DNA of 64,000 bases from Antarcticimicrobium sp040365005 (GTDB lineage: Bacteria > Pseudomonadota > Alphaproteobacteria > Rhodobacterales > Rhodobacteraceae): contig NZ_BAABWV010000011.1 in assembly GCF_040365005.1 (NCBI RefSeq), positions 110,594 through 174,593 of the forward strand, written 5' to 3'. Within the stretch, counting starts at the first letter, position 1; each line of letters opens with the position of its first letter. Shown piece by piece: positions 8,268-17,006 of the stretch. The notes under the pieces are model-generated. The model was not told where the DNA came from. It ran no database searches and saw only the letters and a program-made list of their open reading frames with translations. The translations under genes were made by a program, and so were the position numbers.

Positions 8268-9440
8268 TCAGACCCGTTCGATGGCGATGGCGGTGCCCTC
8301 GCCGCCGCCGATGCAGATCGCGGCGACCCCGCGCTTGAGCCCGCGCGTTTCAAGCGCGTTCAGCAGCGTGACCATGATCCGCGCGCCGCTGGCGCCGATC
8401 GGATGGCCCAGAACACAGGCGCCGCCATTGACGTTCATGATGTCGCGCGGAATGCCCATTTCGTGCATGAAGGCCATGGGCACTACCGCAAAGGCCTCGT
8501 TGACCTCCCACAGGTCGACATCGCCGATCGTCCAACCGATCCGGTCGAGCAGTTTGCGCGCCGCCGGAACCGGGGCGGTGGCGAACTGCGACGGAGCCTG
8601 TGCGTGCGAGGCATGGCCGAGAATGCGGGCGCGGATGGTGAGCCCCTGCGCCTCGGCATGATCGCGCGAGGCCAACACCAGTGCCGCCGCCCCGTCCGAG
8701 ATCGACGAGGAGTTCGCCGCCGTCACCGTGCCATCCTTGCGAAAGGCCGGTTTCAGCATCGGAATCTTCTCGGGCCGGGCCTTGCCGGGCTGTTCGTCGC
8801 GGGTCAGGACCTCTTCGCCGGTGCGGGCGTGGATCGTGACCGGGGTGATCTCGCCCTCGACGGCACCGGAACGCTCGGCCTCCAGCGCGTTGTCGAGCGA
8901 AGCGATGGCATATTGGTCCTGTGCCTCGCGCGTGAACTGGAACGCCTCGGCGCAATCTTCGGCAAAGGTGCCCATCAGGCGCCCCTTGTCATAGGCATCC
9001 TCGAGCCCGTCCAGGAACATGTGGTCGATCACCTGTCCGTGGCCGATCCGCGCCCCGCCGCGCATCTTGGGCAGCAGGTAGGGCGCGTTCGACATGCTCT
9101 CCATGCCACCGGCGATCATCACGTCGTGATTGCCCAGCGCGATCTGGTCCCAGGCCAGCATCGCCGCCTTCATGCCCGATCCGCACATCTTGTTCAGCGT
9201 GGTGGCCGGCACCTCCTGGCCCAGCCCGGCGGCGAACCCGGCCTGACGCGCCGGCGCCTGGCCCTGGCCGGCCGGCAGCACGCATCCCATCAGGACTTCG
9301 TCCACCGTTTCCGTCCCGGCCCCCTGCAGCGCCGCGCGGATCGCCGCGCCGCCCAGTTCGGCGGCGGGAACGCCATCGAACATGCCTTGGAATCCGCCCA
9401 TCGGCGTCCGCGCCGCCCCCGCGATCACGACCTCTTTCAT
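8268..9440 (-). CDS. Acetyl-CoA C-acyltransferase (thiolase)
   Basis: 390 residues, the usual length for tetrameric acetoacetyl-CoA thiolases. The acyl-accepting Cys lies in NKMCGSGMKA (~residue 88), the catalytic His in GHPIGASGAR (~348) and the second Cys in CIGGGEGTA (~378). It condenses or cleaves acyl-CoA and may serve polyhydroxybutyrate precursor supply, ketogenic amino-acid breakdown or beta-oxidation; no phaB or fad gene is adjacent to decide. Start at ATG 9440 behind GGGGAGG. Not in an obvious pathway operon. Confidence 0.93.
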   Translation of the reverse strand: MKEVVIAGAARTPMGGFQGMFDGVPAAELGGAAIRAALQGAGTETVDEVLMGCVLPAGQGQAPARQAGFAAGLGQEVPATTLNKMCGSGMKAAMLAWDQIALGNHDVMIAGGMESMSNAPYLLPKMRGGARIGHGQVIDHMFLDGLEDAYDKGRLMGTFAEDCAEAFQFTREAQDQYAIASLDNALEAERSGAVEGEITPVTIHARTGEEVLTRDEQPGKARPEKIPMLKPAFRKDGTVTAANSSSISDGAAALVLASRDHAEAQGLTIRARILGHASHAQAPSQFATAPVPAARKLLDRIGWTIGDVDLWEVNEAFAVVPMAFMHEMGIPRDIMNVNGGACVLGHPIGASGARIMVTLLNALETRGLKRGVAAICIGGGEGTAIAIERV

Positions 9441-9527
9441 TCGACATCCTCCCCTCAAGACGGACAACAGATTGGTAACGATTCCGGTCTAGCCTGATCG
9501 CATCGAAAACGCCACCAAAGGACCGTT

Positions 9528-9866
9528 ATGGAGTTGACCAGCACCCGGCAGGGCGATGCGCGCATCGTCACCGTACAGGCGGACCGGATCGATGCCGCCG
9601 TCGCCATTCAGTTCAAGGATCGCATGCGCCTGGAGACCGAGGGGGGGCCGGACCGGGTGATCCTGAACCTGTCATCGGTTTCCTTCATCGATTCCAGCGG
9701 GCTGGGCGCCATCGTCGCCGCGATGAAACAAATGGGCGCCGGGCGCCGGCTCGATCTGGCCGGCCTGTCGCCGATGGTGGAAAAGGTCTTTCGCCTGACC
9801 CGGATGGATACCGTTTTCACCCTGTTTCCGTCGCTGGACGACGCGATGGCCGAGCTTGGAGCATGA
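9528..9866 (+). CDS. STAS domain anti-sigma factor antagonist
   Basis: 112-residue single-domain SpoIIAA/RsbV-like protein. The phosphorylation loop FIDSSGLGA contains S56 and S57, the sites modified in this family. Unphosphorylated antagonist would bind the partner ATPase encoded 39 bp downstream and free its target. It is divergent from the thiolase gene. No cognate PP2C phosphatase, sigma factor or receptor lies nearby, so inputs and outputs must be encoded elsewhere. Confidence 0.92.
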   Translation: MELTSTRQGDARIVTVQADRIDAAVAIQFKDRMRLETEGGPDRVILNLSSVSFIDSSGLGAIVAAMKQMGAGRRLDLAGLSPMVEKVFRLTRMDTVFTLFPSLDDAMAELGA

Positions 9867-9905
9867 CAGCCGGTTCTGCCCGAAGCCGGCTGGCCCGCCT
9901 GTCCG

Positions 9906-10343
9906 ATGTCACAACAGTTTTCACATAAGTTCCAAGCAGCCAGCCCGGCCGCGCGCGAGGGAATCGCCGGGGTCATGGCACGATTGCAGGCGATGGGCCT
10001 TCCGCCGAAGGCGGCGGAGAACGTGGAGATCGCCTTTGCCGAGGCGGTCAACAATGTCATCGAACATGCCTATTGCGGTCGCAAGGGGCACAAGATCGCG
10101 GTCCGCGCCCGGTTATCGAAAACCGCGCTGGAACTGACGCTCAGTGACAACGGCAGGCCGTTGCCCGGCGGGCATGTCCCGCGGGAATCGTGCCTCGACC
10201 TGGACCGCCCCCGCAACGAATTACCCGAGGGCGGGTTCGGCTGGGGATTGATTCACCAGCTGACCGATCACGTCCGCTACGAGCGCAGGAACGGACGAAA
10301 CCTGCTATCGCTGCTGTTTCGCCTGACCGAAGCAAACGGGTGA
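9906..10343 (+). CDS. ATP-binding protein, RsbW/SpoIIAB-like anti-sigma serine kinase
   Basis: 145 residues with a GHKL ATPase fold: N-box AFAEAVNNVIEHAY (~residues 52-65), G1 motif SDNGRP (~80-85) and G2 region GGFGWGLIH (~108-116). Such kinases phosphorylate the STAS antagonist and hold a partner (a sigma factor or other effector) inactive. It pairs with the STAS gene just upstream. The target is not evident from the neighbourhood. In Gram-negatives such pairs also act outside sigma control, for example in secretion, surface attachment or stress responses, so the label anti-sigma is provisional. Confidence 0.85.
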   Translation: MSQQFSHKFQAASPAAREGIAGVMARLQAMGLPPKAAENVEIAFAEAVNNVIEHAYCGRKGHKIAVRARLSKTALELTLSDNGRPLPGGHVPRESCLDLDRPRNELPEGGFGWGLIHQLTDHVRYERRNGRNLLSLLFRLTEANG

Positions 10344-10565
10344 TCCGGCGGCGCGCGCCCTGAAACCGCCGCAATCGCTCCCAACTGCTGCCCGATTGCC
10401 GGGTGACAAAGGGGATGTAGCTGCAACAAGCTTCCCTCGGTGCCGTGCTGCAATTGCCCCCACCCATTGCGCGGCGCCGAGGCCTTTCCCCCCGCACCCT
10501 ACACCGGTTGGCTTTCCCGCCGCCGCGCCCTACTGTCCCGAACGGACAGGACAAGGGGGACATCC

Positions 10566-12143
10566 ATGCGCGATTTTCACAGGCCCGGACGGTCGGAGGT
10601 ACTGGCGGCGAACGGCGTCTGCGCCACCTCGCATCCGCTGGCGGCACAGGCCGCGGTCGAGATCCTGAAGCAGGGCGGAAACGCCATGGACGCAGCGATT
10701 GCCGGGGCGGTCCTGCTGGGTATCTGCGAGCCGCAGATGACCGGGATCGGCGGCGATTGCTTTGTCCTGCACTCCGATCCGTCAACCGGCGAGATCAAGG
10801 CGCTGAACGGCTCGGGACGGGCCCCCGCCGCGGCCAGCGCGGCGGCCCTGCGCGATGCAGGCGAATCCACCGTGCCTGTCTACAGCCCCCACGCGGTCAC
10901 CGTTCCGGGCGCGGTCGACGCGTTCTGTCACCTGTCCGAAACGGTCGGTCGGATCGGGCTGGACCGCATCCTCGCGCCCGCGATCCACTATGCCGAAGAG
11001 GGGGTGCCGGTGGCCCCGCGCGTGGCCTTCGACTGGGGCAACGAGGCCGCCAAGCTGCAGGGCGCGGCGCGAACCAATTACCTGATCGACGGCAGGCTGC
11101 CCAAGGTGGGCGAGCTCTTTCGCGCGCCGGGCCAGGCCGAGGTGCTGCGCCGGATCGCGCGCGACGGGCGTGATGCCTTTTACACCGGCGAGGTGGCCGA
11201 GGATATCTGCGCCACACTGAATGCCTTGGGCGGCGTTCATACCGTCGAGGATTTCGCCGCCACCCGCTGTGACGAGACAACACCGGTCTCGGGGCCCTAC
11301 AACGGGGCCGATCTGTTCGAACATCCGCCCAACGGCCAGGGCGCGACGGCGATCCTGATGCTGGGGATCCTGTCGCATTTCGACATCGCCGGCATGGACC
11401 CCTTTGGTGCCAAGCGCGCCCATGTGGAGGCCGAGGCGGCCAAGCTGGCCTATGACGCGCGCAACCGGTTCATTGCCGACCCCGACCGCACCGCGCGGCT
11501 GGAGCATATGCTCGCCCCCGAAACCGCGGAACGGCTGGCCGGGCTGATCGACATGGGCCGGGCGATGGACAGCCCCGCCGCCGTCAGCGAGGCGGTGCAC
11601 AGGGACACGATCTATATCACGGTGGTCGACCGCGACCGCATGGCAGTGTCGCTGATCTATTCAATCTATCACGGCTTCGGATCGGGCATCGCCAGCGACA
11701 AGTTCGGCATCCTGCTGCAGAACCGCGGCGCCGGGTTCACCCTGCAGGAGGGACACCCGAACGAGCTGACCGGCGGCAACCGCCCGATGCACACGATCAT
11801 TCCGGGGATGCTGCGGGACGGTGACGGGGCGCTGATGCCCTTTGGCGTGATGGGCGGCGCCTATCAGCCCAACGGCCATGCGCGGCTGGTCAGCAACCTG
11901 CGCGATTTCGGGATGGACCTGCAGGCCGCGGTGGATGCGCCGCGCTGTTTCTCGGACGCCGGCACGATGAAGGTCGAGCGCGGCTATTCCGACGCCGTGC
12001 GGCAAGACCTGACCGACCTGGGCCACAAGGTGGATATCCCGGATGCCCCGATTGGCGGCGCCCAGGCGATCCGCATCCGTGCCGACGGTGTGCTGGAGGG
12101 GGGCAGCGACCCGCGCAAGGACGGCTGCGCGCTGGGGTACTGA
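10566..12143 (+). CDS. Gamma-glutamyltransferase family protein
   Basis: 525-residue Ntn-hydrolase precursor. An N-terminal large-subunit region opens with CATSHPLAAQAAVEIL and a GGNAMDAAIAGAV block. A processing-site Thr in HRDTIYITVVD (~residue 344) would start the small subunit, and GGNRPMHTIIPG (~400) is typical of the catalytic half. It hydrolyses or transfers gamma-glutamyl groups, in glutathione turnover or related amide catabolism. No export signal is visible at the chosen start, unlike periplasmic E. coli Ggt, so it may be cytoplasmic. Start ATG 10566 follows AAGGGGG; the 222 bp upstream hold nothing I recognise. Confidence 0.88.
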   Translation: MRDFHRPGRSEVLAANGVCATSHPLAAQAAVEILKQGGNAMDAAIAGAVLLGICEPQMTGIGGDCFVLHSDPSTGEIKALNGSGRAPAAASAAALRDAGESTVPVYSPHAVTVPGAVDAFCHLSETVGRIGLDRILAPAIHYAEEGVPVAPRVAFDWGNEAAKLQGAARTNYLIDGRLPKVGELFRAPGQAEVLRRIARDGRDAFYTGEVAEDICATLNALGGVHTVEDFAATRCDETTPVSGPYNGADLFEHPPNGQGATAILMLGILSHFDIAGMDPFGAKRAHVEAEAAKLAYDARNRFIADPDRTARLEHMLAPETAERLAGLIDMGRAMDSPAAVSEAVHRDTIYITVVDRDRMAVSLIYSIYHGFGSGIASDKFGILLQNRGAGFTLQEGHPNELTGGNRPMHTIIPGMLRDGDGALMPFGVMGGAYQPNGHARLVSNLRDFGMDLQAAVDAPRCFSDAGTMKVERGYSDAVRQDLTDLGHKVDIPDAPIGGAQAIRIRADGVLEGGSDPRKDGCALGY

Positions 12144-12151
12144 TCACCGGC

Positions 12152-12171
12152 GCCGGGCGGCAACGCCCGGC
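12152..12171. terminator. GC-rich hairpin between converging genes
   Basis: GCCGGGC (12152-12158) pairs with GCCCGGC (12165-12171) around a GGCAAC loop, in the 63-bp gap between the convergent gamma-glutamyltransferase and hspQ genes. There is no T-run on either side, so intrinsic termination would be weak. The location still suits a bidirectional transcription stop. Confidence 0.35.
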
Positions 12172-12206
12172 CCGTGGTTCCCCTTGGGCGTTCAGTTGAA
12201 GTTCGT

Positions 12207-12533
12207 TCAGTTGAACTGGAAGTGCAGCGGATAGGCGCCGTCCTGGAACGGGCCGAACATCTCGGGGATGTCGGGATGATCCACCGGCTCGCCGGAATAA
12301 TCGGCGATCAGGTTCTGTTCCGACACATAGGCCACGTAATAGCTGTTCTCGTTCTCGGCCAGCAGGTGGTAAAACGGCTGCTCGCGCACCGGGCGGCTCT
12401 CCTCGGGGATCGCCTCATACCACTCCTCGGTGTTCGAGAACTCGGGATCCACGTCGAACACCACGCCGCGAAACGGGTGTTTCCTGTGGCGGACCACCTG
12501 ACCGAGATAATATTTCGCACGTGTTTTCAGCAT
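12207..12533 (-). CDS. hspQ: Heat shock protein HspQ
   Basis: 108 residues matching the HspQ/YccV beta-fold: KYYLGQVVRHRKHPFRGVVFDVDPEF near the N-terminus, then QPFYHLLAENENSYYVAYVSEQNL in the core. In E. coli, HspQ is a hemimethylated-DNA-binding, heat-inducible protein that promotes degradation of denatured DnaA and modulates Lon. Single gene, divergent from the transglycosylase lipoprotein across 190 bp of promoter DNA. Confidence 0.93.
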   Translation of the reverse strand: MLKTRAKYYLGQVVRHRKHPFRGVVFDVDPEFSNTEEWYEAIPEESRPVREQPFYHLLAENENSYYVAYVSEQNLIADYSGEPVDHPDIPEMFGPFQDGAYPLHFQFN

Positions 12534-12723
12534 CAGCCCTTGCCCTTATCGTAGTTTCTTAACCGTAAACACCCCGTGTTGTCCAACCCCAGACCCTGAT
12601 TTTCATCGAAACAGTCTGTGAACCCGGCCCCGACAGTCGCCTTGACGAACGGTCGTTCCAGGGCAGCTGTGAATTGGATTTCATCCCGGCAAATGTTAGG
12701 GTAAAACCTATAAAAAAAGAGGC

Positions 12724-13311
12724 ATGAGGCATATGAGCAGACCTCTGAGCGCACTGATTCTTGTCCTTCTGCTGGCGTCCTGTGGCGGCGGCTACAAGGC
12801 GCCACCGCGGAACTTGGACAACGCCTGCAGCATCCTGGCGCAACGGCCCCAGTACAAACGCGCCTTTCGCGCGACCGAACGCAAATGGGGGGTGCCGGTC
12901 CATGTCCAGATGGCGGTGATTCACCAGGAAAGCAGATTCCGTTCGGATGCGCGGACGCCGTTCCGCTATGCGCTGGGGGTGATTCCCATGGGCCGGGCCA
13001 GCAGCGCCTATGGCTACAGCCAGGCGCTTGACGGAACCTGGGACGATTACAAGGCCGCCACCGGACAGCGCCGCGCGAAACGTGACAAGATGCGCGACGC
13101 GGCTGATTTCATGGGCTGGTACATGACCCGCAGCTACGAACGCAACGGAATCCCCCTGACCGATGCCCGCAACCAATACCTCGCCTATCACGAGGGACAT
13201 ACAGGGTATTCCCGTGGTACCCACCGCAGCAAGAGCTGGCTGCTGCGCGTCGCGTCCAAGGTGGAGCAGCGCGCGAATACCTATCGCGCACAATTGCGCA
13301 GCTGCAACTGA
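12724..13311 (+). CDS. Lytic transglycosylase-like (SLT domain) lipoprotein
   Basis: 195 residues. A lipoprotein signal with lipobox LLLASC puts the acylated Cys at about residue 20, so the product should be membrane-anchored in the periplasm. The mature part has an SLT-like core: PVHVQMAVIHQESRF supplies the presumed catalytic Glu (IHQES), followed by YGYSQALDGTWDDY and a final YLAYHEGHTGY. It would cleave murein glycan strands to 1,6-anhydro products. Starts at 12724 and 12733 are both possible; a purine-rich AAAGAGG precedes the first. Converges with lolA. Confidence 0.85.
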   Translation: MRHMSRPLSALILVLLLASCGGGYKAPPRNLDNACSILAQRPQYKRAFRATERKWGVPVHVQMAVIHQESRFRSDARTPFRYALGVIPMGRASSAYGYSQALDGTWDDYKAATGQRRAKRDKMRDAADFMGWYMTRSYERNGIPLTDARNQYLAYHEGHTGYSRGTHRSKSWLLRVASKVEQRANTYRAQLRSCN

Positions 13312-13323
13312 CCGGAACCGCGC

Positions 13324-13923
13324 TCAGCGATCCAGCGTGCTGCCGCTGCCGGAGTAGGGGGTAAACAGGCTGCCGCTGAGCGGGATGCCGGTTTCCAGCG
13401 CGCCCAGGATCACCGTGGTCCGGCCGCCACCGCCATCGTGGATTACCCATTTGCGCAGTTCCACCGGGTCACCGGTGAACATCAACTCGATGCGCCCATA
13501 GTCGGGGTGCTCGGGGTCCTGCGCCGTCACCACCGTGGCGGTGCCATCGAAGCCATGCGCCACCACCATGTTGGCGCGATCCAGATCGACCCGCTTGGCC
13601 AGGATGATCGACAGTGGCGTTCGCCTGAGCGGATAGCTTTCCGGCGGCTGGTTCGATTTCCCGTCATGGATCACCACGGTGCCGGCGCCGACCACCACCG
13701 CCGCCTCGTCCGGCGGATCGTACTCGAACCGCGCCCGACCGGGCCGATGCAGGAATAGCGTGCCGGTCGACAGGCTGCCGTCATCGTTGATCTGGGTGAA
13801 CGGGCTTTTCGCGGTGCGAAGCCCATTCAGATAGGTCGAGATCTCGGACAGCGGCAGTTTCTCGGCCGCCCAAGCGGCAGGCGCGGCGAGGCTGAGCGCG
13901 CAGGCGAAAAGAATACGTTTCAT
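13324..13923 (-). CDS. lolA: Outer-membrane lipoprotein carrier protein LolA
   Basis: 199 residues with an N-terminal signal peptide (residues 1-19, ending PAAWA). The beta-sheet fold has the LolA signatures YLNGLRTAKSPFTQINDDGS and GTLFLHRPGRARFEYDPP. It shuttles lipoproteins across the periplasm from LolCDE to the outer-membrane receptor. It lies 41 bp downstream of ftsK in the same direction, the common ftsK-lolA arrangement in proteobacteria. Confidence 0.93.
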   Translation of the reverse strand: MKRILFACALSLAAPAAWAAEKLPLSEISTYLNGLRTAKSPFTQINDDGSLSTGTLFLHRPGRARFEYDPPDEAAVVVGAGTVVIHDGKSNQPPESYPLRRTPLSIILAKRVDLDRANMVVAHGFDGTATVVTAQDPEHPDYGRIELMFTGDPVELRKWVIHDGGGGRTTVILGALETGIPLSGSLFTPYSGSGSTLDR

Positions 13924-13964
13924 GACCTCAACATAGGTACGGAGCGGCGGAATGAAAGCCGCCT

Positions 13965-16900
13965 CTACTCCTGTTCCGGGACCAGGATATCACGCTTGCC
14001 CACGTGGTTGGCCGGGCTGACCAACCCCTCGTCCTCCATCTGCTCGACCAGGCGGGCGGCCTTGTTGTAGCCGATCGCCAGCTTGCGCTGGATGTAGGAG
14101 GTCGAGCATTTGCGGTCGTTGATCACGATCTGGACCGCCGAATCGTAGAGCGCATCCTCGCCATCGGTATTGCCGCCGGTCGACAGGCCCAGGACCGCGT
14201 CGATATTCTCGGCCTTGTCGTCGTCGGGGCCATCCAGCACCTTGCCGACATAGTCGGGCGGGCCGAACTGTTTCAGGTGGGTCACCACCTCCTCGACCTC
14301 TTCGTCGGACACGAACGGACCGTGACAGCGGGTGATCTTGGCGCCGCCGGCCATGTAGAGCATGTCGCCCATCCCCAGAAGCTGTTCGGCGCCCATCTCG
14401 CCCAGGATGGTACGGCTGTCGACCTTGGAGGTCACCTGGAACGAGATCCGGGTCGGGAAGTTGGCCTTGATCGTGCCGGTGATCACGTCGACCGAGGGGC
14501 GCTGCGTTGCCATGATCAGGTGGATGCCCGAGGCCCGCGCCATCTGTGCAAGACGCTGGATGCAGGCCTCGATCTCCTTGCCGGCAACCATCATCAGGTC
14601 GGCCATCTCGTCGACGATCACCACGATATAGGGCAGCGCGACGGGCTGGGATTCTTCGGTCTCGAACACCGGTTCGCCGGTCTCGTCGTCGAACCCGGTC
14701 TGCACCGTGCGCGAGAACATCTCGCCCTTGGAGAGCGCGTCGCGCACCCGGCCGTTGAAGCCCTCGATGTTGCGCACGCCCATCTTGGACATCTTGCGAT
14801 AGCGGTCCTCCATCTCGCCGACCACCCACTTGAGGGCGACGACCGCCTTTTTCGGGTCGGTGACCACGGGCGAGAGCAGGTGCGGGATGCCGTCGTAAAC
14901 CGACAGTTCCAGCATCTTGGGGTCGATCATGATCAACCGGCATTCCTCGGGCGTCAGCTTGTAGAGCAACGACAGGATCATGGTGTTGATCGCCACCGAC
15001 TTGCCCGAACCGGTGGTCCCGGCGATCAGCAGGTGGGGCATCTTGGCCAGGTTGGCGACAACCGCCTCGCCACCGATGTCCTTGCCCAGCGCCAGCGGCA
15101 GGCTCAGCTTGCTGTCGCCGAAATCGCGCGAGGCGAGGATCTCGCGCAGAACCACTTTCTCACGCTTGTCATTGGGAAGCTCGATACCGATCACGCTGCG
15201 CCCCGGCACGGTCGAAACACGCGCCGACAGCGCCGACATCGAGCGGGCGATATCGTCGGCCAGGCCGATCACGCGGCTGGCCTTGAGGCCCGGCGCCGGC
15301 TCCAGCTCGTACATGGTAACGACCGGGCCGGGGCGAACCGAGACGATCTCTCCCTTGACGCCGTAGTCGTCCAGCACGTTCTCCAGCATCCGGGCGTTTT
15401 CCTCCAACGCCTCGTCGCTCAGGTAATGGCGCTCGATGTTCGAGGGGTTGGTCAACAGGCCCAGCGGCGGCAATTCGAACTCCGCACCACTGTCGTCAAA
15501 GGCCAGCGCCGGCTGCACCTCTTCCTGTGCCCGGCGCGAGGGGGCCGGCGGTTTTCGCATCGTGTTCTGAACCACCTTGCGCGGCTCGGCCACCGGCACC
15601 TGCGGCGCCGGCTGCGGCGCGCGCAACGGCAGCGCGGGATCCTCGGCCGCCGCGACCGGGGCGACCTGGGGTGCAGGTTCGCGAATGGCTTGCCTCTGCG
15701 TCGGCACCTCGGGCACCGGCTGGGCGGGCGCCGGCGCGACCGGCTGGGAAACCGTCGCAAATTCGGGCACAGCGGCGGATACGGCGGCGGCCCCGGGCAC
15801 CGGGGCGGCCATCGGAGCCGTCACTGGCGGTTCGGGCGGCAGGCCGGCCTGGGCGCTGGTCACCGGCGGTTCCGGCGGCAGGCGCACCCCGCTCTCGGGG
15901 TCCAGCAGCAACGGGTCGGGGCCACGTCCGCGACCCTTGGTCAGGGGGCGTTCCTGCTCGATCGTCGGCGTCGGTTCGGGACGACCACGGGCGCGGATCG
16001 CATCGGCGATCTTGGCGCGGATGCGGTCGTCACCCGGCATCGCCCGGGTGCCCGCGACCGGCTGCGGCTCGACCAGTTCCGGTTCTGGCATCGGCTCGGG
16101 TCGGCGGATCAGCCCCGGCATCCGCGACAGGAAACCGCCGCGCTCCTCGACGACGGGTTCGGGGGCGGGATCGGGGTACGGCGCCTCGATCACCGGTTCG
16201 GCGGCGGCCTGCGCGGCCAGTTCGGCCTCATAGGCGGCCTGCGCCTGTCGCTCGGCCTCGCGCCGTTCCGCGCGCAACGCCTGCCGTTCCCGTGCCGCCT
16301 GCGCCGCAGCCCCGGCGCCACGGCCCAGAAGCGAGACGATCGCGCCATAGACCATCACCATGCCGATCATCGCGAAACGCAGTACGCGGGTGACCTCGGG
16401 GCGGGTAAAGCCCAGCACATAGATCCCCAGCGCCAGCATCGAGGCCGCCGTGAGCAGCGACACCAGCTTGACAGCGAAATGCGATCCCAGCGGCAACAGC
16501 GTCAGAAGCGCGCCCATCACCGTGTCACCGAACAGCCCGCCCAGGCCGAAACTGTGGGTCGCGCGCCATTCTTCCCCAGGCACCAGCGTCGCTGCATAGA
16601 CCGCGCCCAAGGCCACTGCGATGGGGGCAAAGATCAGCCGCCCCATCGCCCGGTCCTCGCCACTGTGCATGGCATAGCGCAGGCCCCAGGCCACCAGCAC
16701 CAACGCGATGCCCCAGCTGCCCTCGCCCACGATCATGAACAGCGGTGCCGCGATCGAGGCGCCGATCCGCCCCAACCAGTTCTGCACCGGCGCGTCGGTC
16801 GAGACCATCCAGTTGGGATCGTCCGGCGTGTAAGAGCCGATCATCGCCGCCGCTGCCAACCCGAGGCAGATCAGCGCGATCCCGACCAGTTCCTTTCCGC

Positions 16901-16967
16901 GTTTCTCGATCTGTGCCTGCATGTTGCTGTCCAGCAGAGGATCGCGGCTGCGTGTTTGAAATGCCAT
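13965..16967 (-). CDS. ftsK: DNA translocase FtsK
   Basis: 1000 residues in four parts: an N-terminal membrane domain with about four helices (residues ~25-200); a Pro/Ala/Glu-rich linker (~215-490); a RecA-like motor with Walker A GTTGSGKS (K656) and Walker B IVVIVDEMADLMM; and a C-terminal winged-helix gamma domain that reads KOPS. It moves chromosome dimers through the closing septum and activates XerCD at dif. The linker contains a 13-residue tandem duplication, each unit beginning LPPEPPVT. It is followed by lolA; the aminotransferase gene lies 39 bp upstream. Confidence 0.97.
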   Translation of the reverse strand: MAFQTRSRDPLLDSNMQAQIEKRGKELVGIALICLGLAAAAMIGSYTPDDPNWMVSTDAPVQNWLGRIGASIAAPLFMIVGEGSWGIALVLVAWGLRYAMHSGEDRAMGRLIFAPIAVALGAVYAATLVPGEEWRATHSFGLGGLFGDTVMGALLTLLPLGSHFAVKLVSLLTAASMLALGIYVLGFTRPEVTRVLRFAMIGMVMVYGAIVSLLGRGAGAAAQAARERQALRAERREAERQAQAAYEAELAAQAAAEPVIEAPYPDPAPEPVVEERGGFLSRMPGLIRRPEPMPEPELVEPQPVAGTRAMPGDDRIRAKIADAIRARGRPEPTPTIEQERPLTKGRGRGPDPLLLDPESGVRLPPEPPVTSAQAGLPPEPPVTAPMAAPVPGAAAVSAAVPEFATVSQPVAPAPAQPVPEVPTQRQAIREPAPQVAPVAAAEDPALPLRAPQPAPQVPVAEPRKVVQNTMRKPPAPSRRAQEEVQPALAFDDSGAEFELPPLGLLTNPSNIERHYLSDEALEENARMLENVLDDYGVKGEIVSVRPGPVVTMYELEPAPGLKASRVIGLADDIARSMSALSARVSTVPGRSVIGIELPNDKREKVVLREILASRDFGDSKLSLPLALGKDIGGEAVVANLAKMPHLLIAGTTGSGKSVAINTMILSLLYKLTPEECRLIMIDPKMLELSVYDGIPHLLSPVVTDPKKAVVALKWVVGEMEDRYRKMSKMGVRNIEGFNGRVRDALSKGEMFSRTVQTGFDDETGEPVFETEESQPVALPYIVVIVDEMADLMMVAGKEIEACIQRLAQMARASGIHLIMATQRPSVDVITGTIKANFPTRISFQVTSKVDSRTILGEMGAEQLLGMGDMLYMAGGAKITRCHGPFVSDEEVEEVVTHLKQFGPPDYVGKVLDGPDDDKAENIDAVLGLSTGGNTDGEDALYDSAVQIVINDRKCSTSYIQRKLAIGYNKAARLVEQMEDEGLVSPANHVGKRDILVPEQE

Positions 16968-17006
16968 GCTTACCCTCGGTCCCGCTCGTTCTTGTTCATC
17001 TCGCTC

